Of a stretch of DNA of 14,548 nt, positions 7,621 to 14,548 are shown piece after piece. The translations under genes and the position numbers were made by a program. Position 1 is the stretch's first letter. Each line of letters begins with the position of its first letter. Below the pieces are notes generated by a model. The model did not search any database and was not told where the DNA came from. It was given only the letters and a program-made list of their open reading frames with translations. The DNA is from JAGTVG01 sp964389805 (GTDB lineage Bacteria > Bacteroidota > Bacteroidia > Cytophagales > Cyclobacteriaceae), in NCBI GenBank assembly GCA_964389805.1, contig CAYMFU010000308.1, positions 1 to 14,548 of the forward strand, written 5' to 3'.

Positions 7621-9999
7621 TTACTCATCCCGTAATGTATAGGCAGGATTCATAGTAGCTGCACGTATCACTTTCCCACCTATTGTCACACTACTGATAA
7701 ATAGTAAAACCAGAATCGATATTATAAATGCAATGGCCCCGATTGGCACATAATAAGTCCAGATACTTGCCATAAGTGCATCCGCGAGATAATAGGCGGC
7801 CACTGATCCCAGAATAGAGGAAATTATAAAAATGACAATAAATTCCTTGCTTATGTTATTAACGATGTTCAACAAGGAAGCTCCGAGAACTTTCCTCACA
7901 CCAATCTCTTTCATTTTCTTGATCACATTTAATGAAACAAGGCTGAAAAGGCCAATGGCAGACAAGATAGTAGCTACTATTCCAAGGAAAACAAATATGA
8001 TCTTAATGTTGTTATTTACCTCTGCAGAATCAGCACGGGTTTGATCCATATACCTGATTGTATGCAATTCATCAGGGAAAAGTGCTTTCCATTTCTTTTT
8101 CATGAAATCATGAACTTCTGTGATATTCTCAACATCTGTTTTCACGGACAGAAAACGATAGTTTTCCGGCAGTGAATATCGCAATAACATAGGATCAAGG
8201 GGGTCCCACAATTCTCCGTCGATATACATATCCTTGACCACACCGACTACATATAATTCTGTCGTATCTTTCAGGATTATTCGTTGTCCTATAGGCTTTT
8301 CCCAACCTAATATCCTCACCAGCTCCTGGTTTATTATGACTGAGTTTTCCACATCATTTTGACTGTCCTGAATAAAATCACGCCCTTCCAGAATTGTAGC
8401 ATCGATTGTGTTCAGGTAGTTATCACCTATGTCCATAATGGCGACATCCAATTCATTCGATTCATATTTAATAGGATCGGTATAATAGGATGAAGAGGCA
8501 TTATGGCTTGACCCAGCTACTTCCTTGATCATTAGATTCCCTGCTATTTCATTTCTCAACTGGTTATACCTGCTTTCATCCCCGACAAAAGCAAATATCA
8601 CACTCCGCATGTTGAAACCCATATCATAATTATTCTGATATTCCGCGTTCTGAGCAAAAATGAAACCCGATACTATTGCGACAAGGGATATGGCATATTG
8701 AAGGGTAAGGAGTATCCTGGTAAAACTATTTGTACCACCGAACTTTAAAGTGCCACGTAAAATGCTGGAAGGCTGGAAAGCACTAACGTAAAAGGCCGGG
8801 TAGCTACCCGCAACTACCCCTGTAGCCAAAAGCAGGAATACCAAAAATCCAAGTAATTCAACATTTTCGACCAGGTCCAGCTTGATATCCAGGAAGGGCC
8901 ACATTTCACTATACGCGGGGACCAGCACAATAGATATTAGTAATGCTACTATCAGTGCAAAAAAGGTTAAAAGGAGGTTTTCCCCCAGGAATTGTGCGAT
9001 CAATTGCTTCCTGCTTGATCCCATTACCTTTCTTATACCAATTTCTTTTATCCGCCGGTTAGCTATGGCAATGGAGGTATTTGTGAAATTAAAACAAGCG
9101 ATAAGTAAAATGAGTATACCCATGATCCCCGGGGCTACGGCTGCAGCCACAGGCAGGCTTTGATTAAACCAGTGATTCCAGATGTCTTCCCTTTCTGAAC
9201 GGACAGCCATCCCTACAAACGGATCCAGATAATATTCGGCCACTTTATAGTCTTCCTTTGCCCGGTTCTGGATCTCAACGTATTCCTGCAATTGATTCTC
9301 GATTTCAGGAATATCATCCGGATTATTTACCGTAACAAAGGTGCAGTTAAACTGCGCCCAATCATTTTTGTCCCAACCTGCTACATCAAAAACATTATCA
9401 TAATGTACATATGCATCAGCAAAAAAGCTGGAGTTTTGTGGTTGTTTCTCAAAAACCCCACCTACTATAAACTCTACCCTTTTTTCACCATTTATATAGG
9501 TGATTAACTCACCTACAGGATCAGTGTTATCCGGAAAGTGCTTTTCCACAATGTCCGTACTTATAAAGATCCGGGTTTTATTACTGAGTTCTTCCTTGTT
9601 GCCCGAGATAATATTGAAAGTAAAAATATCGAAGAAATTCGGATCTACTGCACTGACCCAGGTCCTGAACAGTTCATCCCCAACTTTAAAATTTCCACCT
9701 ACCGGATAATACCTCATCACTTTCTCGATCTGGCTGATGTTTCCATTTATTGCTGCACCCAGTGGAGCTGGACTATCTCCGTTTTTTATAGGTTGGCCAT
9801 TGGTTATCCGGATAAAATTGATCCTGTAAATTTTCTCTGAATTCTGATGTTGTGTATCAAATTTCATATTATAGTCCCAATTGAGATATGCGACTATACA
9901 ACAGGCTAAAGCTATTCCAAGGCCAAAAATGTTTATGAAAGTAAACAGCTTATTCTTCATTAAACTGCGGAAAGTAATTTTGAGATAGTTCTTGAGCAT
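7621..9999 (-). CDS. MacB/FtsX-type ABC transporter permease (duplicated FtsX domains)
   Basis: This 792-residue integral inner-membrane protein has the standard layout of long Bacteroidota MacB-like permeases. One N-terminal helix (about 18-40) is followed by a periplasmic core (about 45-280). The first FtsX unit has helices near 287-310, 340-361 and 382-405, then comes another helix near 430-449. A second periplasmic domain (about 450-660) and a second FtsX unit (about 667-690, 719-738, 751-772) complete it. The two halves repeat the coupling motif: EIGIRKVMGSS (319-329) and EIGVRKVLGAS (698-708). Such proteins work with a LolD/MacB-type ATPase in mechanotransmission or efflux rather than classical import. 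No ATPase gene is in the window, so the partner is elsewhere. ATG at 9999 is preceded on the - strand by a likely ECF promoter, giving a short leader of about 20-25 nt. The family call is firm; the substrate is unknown. Confidence 0.93.
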   Translation of the reverse strand: MLKNYLKITFRSLMKNKLFTFINIFGLGIALACCIVAYLNWDYNMKFDTQHQNSEKIYRINFIRITNGQPIKNGDSPAPLGAAINGNISQIEKVMRYYPVGGNFKVGDELFRTWVSAVDPNFFDIFTFNIISGNKEELSNKTRIFISTDIVEKHFPDNTDPVGELITYINGEKRVEFIVGGVFEKQPQNSSFFADAYVHYDNVFDVAGWDKNDWAQFNCTFVTVNNPDDIPEIENQLQEYVEIQNRAKEDYKVAEYYLDPFVGMAVRSEREDIWNHWFNQSLPVAAAVAPGIMGILILLIACFNFTNTSIAIANRRIKEIGIRKVMGSSRKQLIAQFLGENLLLTFFALIVALLISIVLVPAYSEMWPFLDIKLDLVENVELLGFLVFLLLATGVVAGSYPAFYVSAFQPSSILRGTLKFGGTNSFTRILLTLQYAISLVAIVSGFIFAQNAEYQNNYDMGFNMRSVIFAFVGDESRYNQLRNEIAGNLMIKEVAGSSHNASSSYYTDPIKYESNELDVAIMDIGDNYLNTIDATILEGRDFIQDSQNDVENSVIINQELVRILGWEKPIGQRIILKDTTELYVVGVVKDMYIDGELWDPLDPMLLRYSLPENYRFLSVKTDVENITEVHDFMKKKWKALFPDELHTIRYMDQTRADSAEVNNNIKIIFVFLGIVATILSAIGLFSLVSLNVIKKMKEIGVRKVLGASLLNIVNNISKEFIVIFIISSILGSVAAYYLADALMASIWTYYVPIGAIAFIISILVLLFISSVTIGGKVIRAATMNPAYTLRDE

Positions 10000-10010
10000 A
10001 TTTATTTTCG

Positions 10011-10100
10011 TATCAGTTATAATATAAGTAGACTTGAATATTCCTGAAAGGTTGCATAATGCTAAAATCTAAATCTTCAACTGATATGTCTACTTATATT
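10011..10100. repeat. Interleaved inverted repeats overlapping the permease promoter
   Basis: Two perfect inverted pairs occupy the 143-nt spacer between the permease and peptidase genes. Pair A is TATCAGTT (10011-10018) with AACTGATA (10079-10086). Pair B is AATATAAGTAGAC (10021-10033) with GTCTACTTATATT (10088-10100), with 54 nt between the B arms. The order A-B-A'-B' means the pairs cross, as in a pseudoknot, and cannot form one simple hairpin. The left B arm contains the GTCTA -10 element of the - strand promoter. The right B arm shows GTCTA on the + strand but has no AAC element at the right distance, so it is not an obvious second promoter. A 13-bp perfect match this close is unlikely by chance even in AT-rich DNA. 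Confidence 0.75.
10029..10055 (-). promoter_or_regulatory. Probable ECF-sigma promoter of the permease gene
   Basis: Read on the - strand, GCAACCT (10055-10049) is followed after 15 nt by GTCTA (10033-10029). This matches the general ECF-sigma pattern of an AAC-containing -35 and a GTC-containing -10. The start point would fall about 20-25 nt before the ATG at 9999. No TAnnTTTG box was found in this spacer. No ECF sigma gene is in the window, so the controlling factor is unknown. Confidence 0.5.
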
Positions 10101-10142
10101 TATATTAAGGTAGCATAACCAACATAACCTTTATTTCAATTC

Positions 10143-12206
10143 TTACCATATATACACCCTTTTATCTTCTGTCCTGAACATTTCATCACCCTCTGATACA
10201 TCAAAAGCAGCATAAAAAGATTCCATATTCGATTGAGGGGCAATAGCCCGAAACATACCGGGAGAATGGGGATCTGTTTTTATCCTGTTCTTCAGGGTTT
10301 CATCCCTCATCTTAGTTCTCCATACCGTTCCCCAGGAAATGAAAAAGCGCTGATCCTGGGTGAATCCATCAATAAGTCCTGCATCACCATGTTTAGCCAG
10401 GTATCGTTGCAGTCCGTCGTATGCAATATTTAATCCCCCAAGGTCACCAATATTTTCACCTAATGTAAATTCACCATTTATATTTATCCCCTCGAGGGGT
10501 TCATATGCATCAAACTGGGCAACCAATAATTCTGTTCTTTTCTCAAACTGTTTTCGGTCATTTTCTGTCCACCAGTTTTTTAAGTTCCCTTCAGCATCGA
10601 AACGGCTTCCCATATCGTCAAAACCATGAGACATTTCATGACCTATTACGGCCCCGATTCCACCATAATTTACTGCTGCATCAGCCTGATAATTATAAAA
10701 TGGAGGTTGTAAGATAGCTGCCGGAAAGACGATCTCATTATAAAACGGATTATAATAAGCATTTACTACCTGTGGCGGCATAAACCACTCGCTTTTATCA
10801 ACGGCCTTATTTACACGCTTAAGGTCTTTCTCCCAATTCCATTTATTCACAGCTAACATATTTGAATAATAAGAACCTCCGTTATCAGGGCCGGAAATCA
10901 CCATGGAGCTGTAATCTTTCCACTTATCAGGATAACCTATCTTGACTTTGAAAGCAGATAACTTCTTCAAGGCTTTTTCTTTGGTGGTATCTGACATCCA
11001 CTGCACTTTTTCGATCCTTTCCCCGAAAGCTTCCTTCAGATCAGTTACCATCTCCAGTGCAGTCTTCTTCGCTTCGGGAGGGAAATAGGCATCAACATAT
11101 AATTTACCAAGCGCTTCCCCCATGGTGCCATTACATACATTCAAAACCCGCTCGAACCTTGGTTTTTGAGTTTCGGTTCCCTGTAAAACTTTACCATAAA
11201 AATCAAAATTAGCATTATCGATTTCAGTGCTTAAATAGACAGCGTAATCTTTAAATAAGGACCATTTAGCATAATGTTTGATTGTCTCGATAGATTCCTC
11301 ATTAAGTATTTTACTCAACTCCTCCATATATTTTAATTCATGGACAACGATAGTATCAATTTCACCAGCACCCAATCCTTCTACCATGGCCATCCAGTCG
11401 AAAGCCGGAACCATATCCTGAATTTCTGCAATACTTCTCGGGTTATTCATTAAGTTGAAATTACGCCTTTCTTCTTTTGATAACCTGACACTTGCCATAC
11501 GTTTCTCAAGTTCATATATGATTTGTGCATTTTTATCTGCTTCATCTGCTGAATATTCTAGATATTGCAGCATTCTTGAAACATGGGCTATGTATTTTTC
11601 CTGTATATTTTTCGAGTCTTCGTCTTCTTTCAAATAATAATCCCTTTCAGGAAGTCCCAGAGTACCTGGAACAATAACGGGATCGTATATATTGCTATCG
11701 TCAAAACCAGGCATTATTCCAAATCCAAAAAGTACACCCACCTGTAAGGGTGCGGAATCAATTAGATAATCCTGTAATCCAGATACATTGGATATATCAT
11801 CAATTTTCCCGATATCTTTCTTCAGTGGATCAAGACCTAGATCATCAAGACAAACCGTGTCCATGGCCGTTCTATAAAACAGAACAGCCTTTTCCTGATC
11901 GGATCCAGGTTCATATGACTTTTCCTCAATAGATTTCTCCAGAATAGCCAGCATATTATCAGTGGTATTTTTCCTAAGTTCATCAAAACTACCCCAACGG
12001 CCACGATCGGCAGGTATTTCTACCTTATCCAGCCAGCCACCATTCACATAACGAAAGAAATCATTCGCCGGATCGAAGGTCGAATCCATATTTTCCAATA
12101 CAATCCCAGGTACTTTTTCAACAGTTGATTTTTCGTTTTCCATACTACATGATATCCCGATCAAAACAACCGGAATGAATTTGAATACGTTATTAAAATT
12201 TTTCAT
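10143..12206 (-). CDS. M13 family zinc metallopeptidase (neprilysin/PepO-like), probable lipoprotein
   Basis: This 687-residue secreted peptidase cleaves oligopeptides and has the usual M13 length. The zinc site is intact: HEMSH at 523-527 (His523, Glu524, His527), with ENIGD at 584-588 supplying Glu584 and the supporting Asp588. The substrate-backbone motif NAYYNPFYNEI starts at 482. His647 and Arg653 (DPHSPGMFR) match the neprilysin His711/Arg717 spacing. The C-terminus VYIW corresponds to the family's CxxW end but lacks the cysteine. The start is placed at the ATG at 12206 because a Lys-containing hydrophobic signal and Cys20 (GISC) follow directly. The ATG codons at 12269 and 12236 would add a non-signal extension (MQLIDLFCPL...) in front of it. 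It probably sits on the envelope surface or in the periplasm. It is followed 143 nt later by the permease gene, which has its own promoter. Confidence 0.94.
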   Translation of the reverse strand: MKNFNNVFKFIPVVLIGISCSMENEKSTVEKVPGIVLENMDSTFDPANDFFRYVNGGWLDKVEIPADRGRWGSFDELRKNTTDNMLAILEKSIEEKSYEPGSDQEKAVLFYRTAMDTVCLDDLGLDPLKKDIGKIDDISNVSGLQDYLIDSAPLQVGVLFGFGIMPGFDDSNIYDPVIVPGTLGLPERDYYLKEDEDSKNIQEKYIAHVSRMLQYLEYSADEADKNAQIIYELEKRMASVRLSKEERRNFNLMNNPRSIAEIQDMVPAFDWMAMVEGLGAGEIDTIVVHELKYMEELSKILNEESIETIKHYAKWSLFKDYAVYLSTEIDNANFDFYGKVLQGTETQKPRFERVLNVCNGTMGEALGKLYVDAYFPPEAKKTALEMVTDLKEAFGERIEKVQWMSDTTKEKALKKLSAFKVKIGYPDKWKDYSSMVISGPDNGGSYYSNMLAVNKWNWEKDLKRVNKAVDKSEWFMPPQVVNAYYNPFYNEIVFPAAILQPPFYNYQADAAVNYGGIGAVIGHEMSHGFDDMGSRFDAEGNLKNWWTENDRKQFEKRTELLVAQFDAYEPLEGININGEFTLGENIGDLGGLNIAYDGLQRYLAKHGDAGLIDGFTQDQRFFISWGTVWRTKMRDETLKNRIKTDPHSPGMFRAIAPQSNMESFYAAFDVSEGDEMFRTEDKRVYIW

Positions 12207-12218
12207 TTCTAACCATCT

Positions 12219-12250
12219 AAAAATTATAGTTTGCATATTTAAGGGGCAAA
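12219..12250 (-). promoter_or_regulatory. Possible promoter of the M13 peptidase gene
   Basis: On the - strand, TTTG (TTG at 12249-12247) is followed after 20 nt by TAATTTTT (12226-12219), one mismatch from TAnnTTTG. The start point would be only a few nucleotides before the ATG at 12206, so the leader would be almost absent. A second -7-like TTATTTTG at 12254-12247 lacks a good -33 partner. Tentative. Confidence 0.27.
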
Positions 12251-12503
12251 ATAAATCAATTAATTGCAATAATTATAAAAACTCTGGAATGTTCTTTATT
12301 TAGACCTATTAGCCAAACATCATAGCTGCTGAGTTAGCTTTTATGAAAATTGATGTTATTCTCTATTTTTATTAATTGTTTTTGAGTGATTATGAAGTTC
12401 TATTTTAGTTAACAGATATAAATCCGAAAATATTCTTTATATAAAAAAATCGAGTCTTTTTGTAATTTGTGTCTTCATAGTCCTTGTTGTTATTGTACTT
12501 AAC

Positions 12504-12523
12504 AAAATTCCGAAAGGAATTTT
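12504..12523 (-). terminator. Hairpin, probable (bidirectional-looking) terminator after the cyclase-TPR gene
   Basis: AAAATTCC (12504-12511) and GGAATTTT (12516-12523) form a perfect 8-bp stem around a 4-nt loop (GAAA on +, TTTC on -). It lies about 85 nt past the stop of the - strand cyclase gene. The T-run is largely within the stem in both directions. The stem has only two G-C pairs, so it is a modest terminator at best. Confidence 0.45.
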
Positions 12524-12608
12524 TCAAAGACTATGCTTTTACATAGGTGCTAACAATCAACTTTATCAATTGATCGTGGTATTTATACTTTTGATTAATT
12601 GTAAGAAT

Positions 12609-14543
12609 TTAAGGAAGGGGAAGATTCATTTTCTTAACAATGTCAATGAAACGGGGATTGTCAAACAATGGAGCAAAAGGCGTTATCTTTGTTGCTATGT
12701 ATGTCATTGCTGGATCGTGCAGTTCCAATCCCTTTTCAAGCCAATCCATAGCTTTGTCCGGTTGATTACCAATAATGTACCTCATTGCCATATCGAAGGG
12801 TGAAATAGGATTGTTTTCAGACAATTCTTCCAGATGTTTCATTATTTTTTCATATGCTTTTACTACACCATGTTCGTTGAAAATCCTTTCAATTTCTTGT
12901 ATATCTTCTTCTTTAACATTATACATTCGTAGAAAATATCTTTCGGCATTAATCATTTTATTATATTCTTTGCAATAATATGCTGCAACTTGAATCATTG
13001 CATAGGCAAGATAACTTTCCGGATCAGTTGCTAAAACTTCCTCTGCAAGAGCCAGGGCAGTTTTACAATCACCGGCCCAGAATAATATTGCTGCATACCA
13101 AATCTTTACCGCAGGATTTAACGGATCCAGTTCGAGTGCCAGATGGCCCTGCATTAACGCTTCATCAGTTCTCTGCAGAACACACAATAACTGGGCATAC
13201 AGAACTCTTGACTGGGCGTCGTTGGGATTAATGGCCAAAGCTTTTAAGAACTCCCTTTCACTTTTTTCCCAATCCCATTCCATCACATGAGCAATCAAGC
13301 CACTTAAATAATGAGCATCAGAAAGATCGGGATCCAATTCAATAGCCTTTTTAAGGTTCTCGTAAATTTTAGGTGAGGCAACGGAAGGAGGTTCAAATCC
13401 CATCTGCTGTTTGCCTATCCAGACATTTGCCAGGCCTGAATAAAGAGGTGCCCAGTCAGGTTCTTTTTCAATGGCACTGTTCAGATAGTCCATGGCTTTA
13501 TCCAATGATTCTTTGCTATAATCCTCCCAGTATGATTGAGCCTTCATGAATTCGTCATAAGCCTCCCTATCAATTGTTCTTGATCCGGCAAGTTGTTGCT
13601 CTTCTTTAGGCGTTAATATTATACCTATCTCTTTAGAGATTTCTTTTGTCACAGTGTTGTACAAATTCAGGATCTGACTTTTTTCTTCAATGTAATCCTG
13701 CATCCAGAGTTGTTTTTCTTCAGGATAGGAATCGATCAATTTTACCTGGAGGCAAACCTTTTCTCCTAAACTTAAGACCGAAGCCTCAATTACAGTATTC
13801 ACTCCCAACTCAGAAGCGATTTCCGGTATGGATTTTTCAGTATCTTTATAGGCATTAGATGTTGTTTTGGAAATCACTCTCATTCCACTGATCTTTCCTA
13901 CCGACCCAATCAGTGAAGAATGCATTCCAGCTACAAAATATTCCAGTTCATTACTGCCTGTATAATTGTCAAAAGGAAGTACGACAACAGATTCGGTCCT
14001 TCGTGCTCCTGTAAGTTCATCGATTCTGTCCTTTGAAGGAACAGGTAATCCTTTTTCTTTTATATAATAGGTCTTAAGAGGATAATTGACATTTTTAAGT
14101 TTAACTTCTCCCAGATATTGACTTTCAATATCTTTTTGACTTCTTATGGCATTGTGAATCGATTCAGAAATATAAATTCCACCAGGATCAGCGATAGATT
14201 GCAGACGGGAAGCAATATTTACACCATCACCAAAAACATCGTTATTTTCAAAGGTGACATCGCCAAGATGAATACCAATACGAATCTGAGCATCTAATTC
14301 TTTCCTCGCCTGCCTCTGAATATCGAGTGCGCATTGAACAGATCCTGTGGCACTGCTAAACTGTGCCAGGATCCCATCGCCCATTTCTTTTAACCATTCT
14401 CCATGGTATTTATTGATCAGGGATTGCTGTATATCCCGGTTTTGGCGAAGAACTTGAAATGCTTTATCCTCATCTGAACCCATGAGGGCAGTATAACCGA
14501 CGATATCGGAAAATATGATCGCAGCTAAGCGTCTTTGTGACAT
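12609..14543 (-). CDS. Class III adenylate cyclase - TolB-like - TPR protein, no membrane segment
   Basis: This is a complete 644-residue protein. Residues 1-165 are a class III cyclase domain with all key positions visible: metal-binding Asp13 (FSDIVGYT) and Asp56 (MGDG), purine-recognition Lys52 and Asp102, Asn109 and Arg113 (VNIASR). Lys52 plus Asp102 is the ATP-specific pair, so cAMP synthesis is the best prediction. A TolB-like/FlgO-type domain follows (about 184-312, ESVVVLPFDNYTG, EYFVAGM). TPR-like repeats cover about 340-610, including NLKKAIELDPDLSDAHYLSG and ALAINPNDAQSRVLYAQLL. Unlike the paralogue at 1-2115, only a short Arg-rich linker (RTESVVV) joins cyclase and TolB-like domains, with no hydrophobic helix, so the protein should be cytosolic. 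ATG at 14543 gives the standard short lead-in to the first catalytic strand. Its promoter is off-window. The cognate cAMP effector is not in the window. Confidence 0.93.
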   Translation of the reverse strand: MSQRRLAAIIFSDIVGYTALMGSDEDKAFQVLRQNRDIQQSLINKYHGEWLKEMGDGILAQFSSATGSVQCALDIQRQARKELDAQIRIGIHLGDVTFENNDVFGDGVNIASRLQSIADPGGIYISESIHNAIRSQKDIESQYLGEVKLKNVNYPLKTYYIKEKGLPVPSKDRIDELTGARRTESVVVLPFDNYTGSNELEYFVAGMHSSLIGSVGKISGMRVISKTTSNAYKDTEKSIPEIASELGVNTVIEASVLSLGEKVCLQVKLIDSYPEEKQLWMQDYIEEKSQILNLYNTVTKEISKEIGIILTPKEEQQLAGSRTIDREAYDEFMKAQSYWEDYSKESLDKAMDYLNSAIEKEPDWAPLYSGLANVWIGKQQMGFEPPSVASPKIYENLKKAIELDPDLSDAHYLSGLIAHVMEWDWEKSEREFLKALAINPNDAQSRVLYAQLLCVLQRTDEALMQGHLALELDPLNPAVKIWYAAILFWAGDCKTALALAEEVLATDPESYLAYAMIQVAAYYCKEYNKMINAERYFLRMYNVKEEDIQEIERIFNEHGVVKAYEKIMKHLEELSENNPISPFDMAMRYIIGNQPDKAMDWLEKGLELHDPAMTYIATKITPFAPLFDNPRFIDIVKKMNLPLP

Positions 14544-14548
14544 GGCTG

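Larger units (their letters stand above)
12207..12608. other. 402-nt intergenic region between the peptidase and the second cyclase gene
   Basis: This very AT-rich spacer lies upstream of the peptidase and downstream of the cyclase, both on the - strand. It holds the tentative peptidase promoter (12219-12250) and a terminator-like hairpin (12504-12523). I see no credible small gene, tRNA-like fold or riboswitch in the rest. The + strand frame from 12570 runs antisense into the cyclase gene and has no recognisable protein features. Confidence 0.6.

Noticed and set aside
10021..10100. The 13-bp inverted repeats as ends of a miniature transposon
   Set aside because: The flanks show no convincing target-site duplication and the interior carries a well-placed promoter element, so a regulatory reading fits better.
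12207..12269. Longer N-terminus of the M13 peptidase starting at 12269 or 12236
   Set aside because: It would place up to 21 non-signal residues before an otherwise proper signal peptide and overlap the likely promoter.
12531..12546. CTATG...CATAG hairpin near the 12504-12523 hairpin
   Set aside because: A 5-bp stem without a T-run; likely chance in AT-rich DNA.
12570..12803. 77-codon open frame on the + strand at the end of the cyclase gene
   Set aside because: Most of it is antisense to the conserved C-terminus of the cyclase-TPR protein; no start context or domain supports it.

Overview
The window looks like chromosomal DNA from a Bacteroidota (Bacteroidetes) species. It is AT-rich, start codons lack a clear Shine-Dalgarno sequence, and promoters resemble the TTG / TAnnTTTG class. 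It also carries families typical of that phylum: a CBM9-like/DUF5916 outer-membrane protein, a long MacB/FtsX-type permease without its ATPase, an M13 peptidase lipoprotein, and class III cyclase-TolB-like-TPR proteins. I cannot place it below phylum. I see no tRNA, rRNA, CRISPR array, transposase, integrase or phage gene.

Layout: four genes run on the + strand. They are a 5'-truncated membrane-anchored cyclase/TolB-like/TPR protein (1-2115), an exported amidohydrolase-fold protein (2298-3701), a cysteine-rich iron-sulfur protein with a helical, possibly winged-helix N-terminus (3755-5107), and a DUF5916 outer-membrane protein (5227-7536). Three genes run on the - strand: an FtsX/MacB-type permease (7621-9999), an M13 metallopeptidase lipoprotein (10143-12206) and a complete cyclase/TolB-like/TPR protein without a membrane segment (12609-14543). 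The two blocks converge at 7537-7620.

The genes do not form one evident pathway. The amidohydrolase and iron-sulfur genes are 53 nt apart and may be co-transcribed. Most of the other products act at the cell envelope: two probable lipoproteins, an outer-membrane barrel and an inner-membrane permease. The two cyclase-TPR proteins at the window edges are paralogous in architecture. One is membrane-anchored and has Ala at the usual adenine-recognition position; the other appears cytosolic and has the full canonical adenylate cyclase residue set.

The most unusual non-coding signal is at 10011-10100, ahead of the permease gene. A likely ECF-sigma promoter on the - strand (GCAACCT, 15 nt, GTCTA) has its -10 element inside a perfect 13-bp inverted repeat whose other copy lies 54 nt away. 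A second, 8-bp inverted pair interleaves with it in the order A-B-A'-B'. This could be an operator, an RNA pseudoknot or a small invertible promoter. The sequence alone does not decide which.
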